NCBI GenBank assembly: GCA_017551845.1
Contig: JAFZKR010000027.1
Coordinates: forward strand, 1 to 25,446
Length of the DNA stretch: 25,446 nucleotides
Source of the DNA: Bacteroidaceae bacterium
GTDB lineage: Bacteria > Bacteroidota > Bacteroidia > Bacteroidales > Bacteroidaceae
Direction: 5' to 3'
Shown: piece by piece, positions 23,624 to 25,446 of the stretch
How the letters are laid out: every line of letters begins with the position of its first letter
How positions within the stretch are numbered: position 1 is the first letter of the stretch
The notes under the pieces: model-generated
The model's input: the letters and a program-made list of their open reading frames with translations, nothing else
What the model was told of the DNA's origin: nothing
Database searches by the model: none
Translations under genes and position numbers: made by a program

Positions 23624-25446
23624 TCAGTCTTTTAATTCAGAGATGTGCGCCAGCTGCACCCAGTCTGGCGCAAGTTTGATATCCTGGTCGGCCTTCAGGA
23701 ACACCGGGATGCGGTTCATGTCAACAGGGACATCAATATACTGGCCACCTTTATAAGGGATAGGTCCGTTCAAAGGTATCCGTTGGCCGTTTATAATTAT
23801 TTCACCATGTGAAAGTTCGCTTTCAGGATAATGAATGAACAGCTTCCAACCCGGTTCATATTCGGGCAGATATACACGCATGGTCTTTATGCCGGGCTCA
23901 GTAACGGGGCATACCAGCAGTGAGGGGCCGAACATGAACTCTGTCTGCTGTTTCAGGGCCTCTGTGTCATCCGGGAAGTCGAATACCAGAGGGCGCATCA
24001 TGGTGTAGTTCTCCTCGCTGACCTTCCTGGCGCACTCCTGAATGTAAGGAAGCAGCCGTGCCCGCAGATGTATCTGCTCGCGGAAGTTCTTCTGTGTCTT
24101 CTTAGAGTAGTTCCAGGGTTCCGTGCGGCTCATATAGCCGTGAACACGCATGAACGGCAGATAGACTGCAACCTGTATCCAGCGCATCATGCGCTCCTGA
24201 TAATCAGGGTCGGTGTATTGGTTGCCCGGACGGAAGAACCCGCCTGCATCATACGTCCACCAGGGCTGGCCGGTTGCCATCAGATTCAAGCCTCCCGCTA
24301 TCTGGCGGCGCAGGGTCTCCCAGTCATTACCCACATCGCCTGACCAGTTTATGGCTCCGTAACGCTGAATGCCCGTGAATCCGCTGCGGGTGAGTATCAT
24401 CGGGTCGCGGTCCGGCTGATCCTTGACGAGTCCGTTATAAACAGTCTCGTTCACCTTGTTGGGATAGGCGTTGCGGTAGAATTCACCGGGTATTTTACCG
24501 CCTGCCACCATGCGTCCCTTCAGGTCATCGTTCTCCGGCTCGGTAGCATCCTGCCACCATGCATCGATACCGGTGGGCAGCAGTCTCTTGCTGAAGTTCT
24601 TCCAGTAGGCAGCAGCGGCATCGGGATTGAAGAAATCAATCCAGTCCGTACCCTCTATGTAGTATCCTGAGGCATTCATCTCGCGTCCTACCTCGCAGTT
24701 CTTGTCTATCTTGGACCAGACTGAGAGCATCAGTTTCATGTCCATGTCGTGAAGTTCATCGGTCATAGCCTTGGGGTCAGGATACTTGCCCTCATCGAAC
24801 TGCATGGCGTTCCATCCGTACTTGCCCCACCACTGCCAGTCCTGTACTATCGTGGTGGCATGATAAATATGATAGTCCTCCTCTTTCAGGCGGCGGGCGT
24901 TCTCAAGCAGCTCCTTCTGGCTATCATAACGCTCGCGGCAGTGAATATAGCCGAATGCCCAGTCGGGCATTTCGGGCACCTTTCCCGTCAGGTTACGGTA
25001 TGAACTTATTATTTCATCGGCCGAACCGGCAAACACGGTGTAATCGAGCGCAACGGCTACGGGTGAACTGAACGTGGTGACATCAGTAACCTTACGTATG
25101 CCCACAGTAGGCTTGTCGCCTCGTGAGCCGCTCACGGTTATGGTATGTATGCCTGCTTCAAGATGGGTTATGGCTGATGATGTGGGGGGCAGCCATGTGT
25201 TTGAGGCATTTATAATAGTGTCGGCATCAATCATCAGGAAATGCTTGCGGGCCATAGCTTGCCCCACATCCAGCAGGATGGAGTAATCACCGCTTTCCTT
25301 TATCTCCAATTCACCGCTGAAATTGTTGAAGGAGCGTCTTTCGCGAACGTTGCCGGACGTTCCTGTGGCATTGACCGTAACGGATGTCCCGTCACTGCCG
25401 CCCTGCTGCAGTTCTATTATGGTCTCTGAGGGGTTATAGTCAGTCA
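23624..25446 (-). CDS. GH31 alpha-glycosidase with PA14-like insert (5' end outside window)
   Basis: The frame is open to the right window edge, so the N-terminus is missing; a TTG at 25307-25309 is internal. About 607 codons are seen. The first visible 120 residues form a beta-rich module (NFSGELEIKESGDYSILLDVG, AGIHTITVSGSRG) resembling a PA14 domain inserted in the N-terminal domain, as in the Bacteroides xyloglucan alpha-xylosidase BoGH31A. The barrel follows. The nucleophile Asp is the codon at 24548-24550 in IDAWWQDATEPEND, and the acid/base Asp is at 24335-24337 in WSGDVGNDW. MRVHGYMSRTEPW and a C-terminal beta domain end the protein. The PA14 insert favours alpha-xylosidase on xyloglucan oligosaccharides, but this is an inference. 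The second GH31 gene follows after 24 bp. Confidence 0.92.
   Translation of the reverse strand, partial: TDYNPSETIIELQQGGSDGTSVTVNATGTSGNVRERRSFNNFSGELEIKESGDYSILLDVGQAMARKHFLMIDADTIINASNTWLPPTSSAITHLEAGIHTITVSGSRGDKPTVGIRKVTDVTTFSSPVAVALDYTVFAGSADEIISSYRNLTGKVPEMPDWAFGYIHCRERYDSQKELLENARRLKEEDYHIYHATTIVQDWQWWGKYGWNAMQFDEGKYPDPKAMTDELHDMDMKLMLSVWSKIDKNCEVGREMNASGYYIEGTDWIDFFNPDAAAAYWKNFSKRLLPTGIDAWWQDATEPENDDLKGRMVAGGKIPGEFYRNAYPNKVNETVYNGLVKDQPDRDPMILTRSGFTGIQRYGAINWSGDVGNDWETLRRQIAGGLNLMATGQPWWTYDAGGFFRPGNQYTDPDYQERMMRWIQVAVYLPFMRVHGYMSRTEPWNYSKKTQKNFREQIHLRARLLPYIQECARKVSEENYTMMRPLVFDFPDDTEALKQQTEFMFGPSLLVCPVTEPGIKTMRVYLPEYEPGWKLFIHYPESELSHGEIIINGQRIPLNGPIPYKGGQYIDVPVDMNRIPVFLKADQDIKLAPDWVQLAHISELKD

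Overview
The window is most likely a chromosomal piece of a member of the order Bacteroidales (phylum Bacteroidota). The evidence is internal. The genes are Bacteroidota-type families (DUF4294, a DUF2723 GT-C protein, a helix-hairpin-helix protein with a barrel-like C-terminus, SusB/xyloglucan-type GH31 enzymes). Start codons have A-rich leaders and no Shine-Dalgarno. Matches to the Bacteroidota -7 promoter box TAnnTTTG recur in front of genes. I cannot name the genus with confidence.

Layout. 1-834: an AT-richer module with the tail of a putative toxin gene overlapping an XRE-type HTH gene, followed by a repeat-rich spacer; it looks like the edge of an acquired segment. 835-1950 (-): DUF362 protein with two 4Fe-4S motifs. 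2034-7157 (+): threonine aldolase, a GltS-type sodium/glutamate symporter, then mutS closely behind the symporter. 7185-9788 (-): DUF4294 protein, ychF and lgt, converging on mutS. 9856-14117 (+): a secreted HhH/barrel protein, a radical SAM protein and a PBP4-type D-Ala-D-Ala carboxypeptidase, probably co-transcribed. 14133-20906 (-): THUMP RNA methyltransferase overlapping purD, then a large DUF2723 membrane protein followed after 2 bp by a NodB-type deacetylase. 20907-21202: an intergenic region holding a striking 188-bp element with 30-bp inverted-repeat arms. 21203-25446 (-): two tandem GH31 glycosidases, the upstream one cut by the window end; these look like part of a polysaccharide utilisation locus.

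Most of the window is core housekeeping: mismatch repair, lipoprotein maturation, purine synthesis, ribosome-associated GTPase/ATPase, rRNA methylation and peptidoglycan trimming. The parts that deserve attention are the 20994-21181 element (structured RNA, or a MITE-like dispersed repeat), the repeat-rich spacer beside the toxin/antitoxin-like pair, the HhH/barrel protein and its partners, and the DUF2723-deacetylase pair. I found no rRNA, tRNA, CRISPR array or transposase gene.
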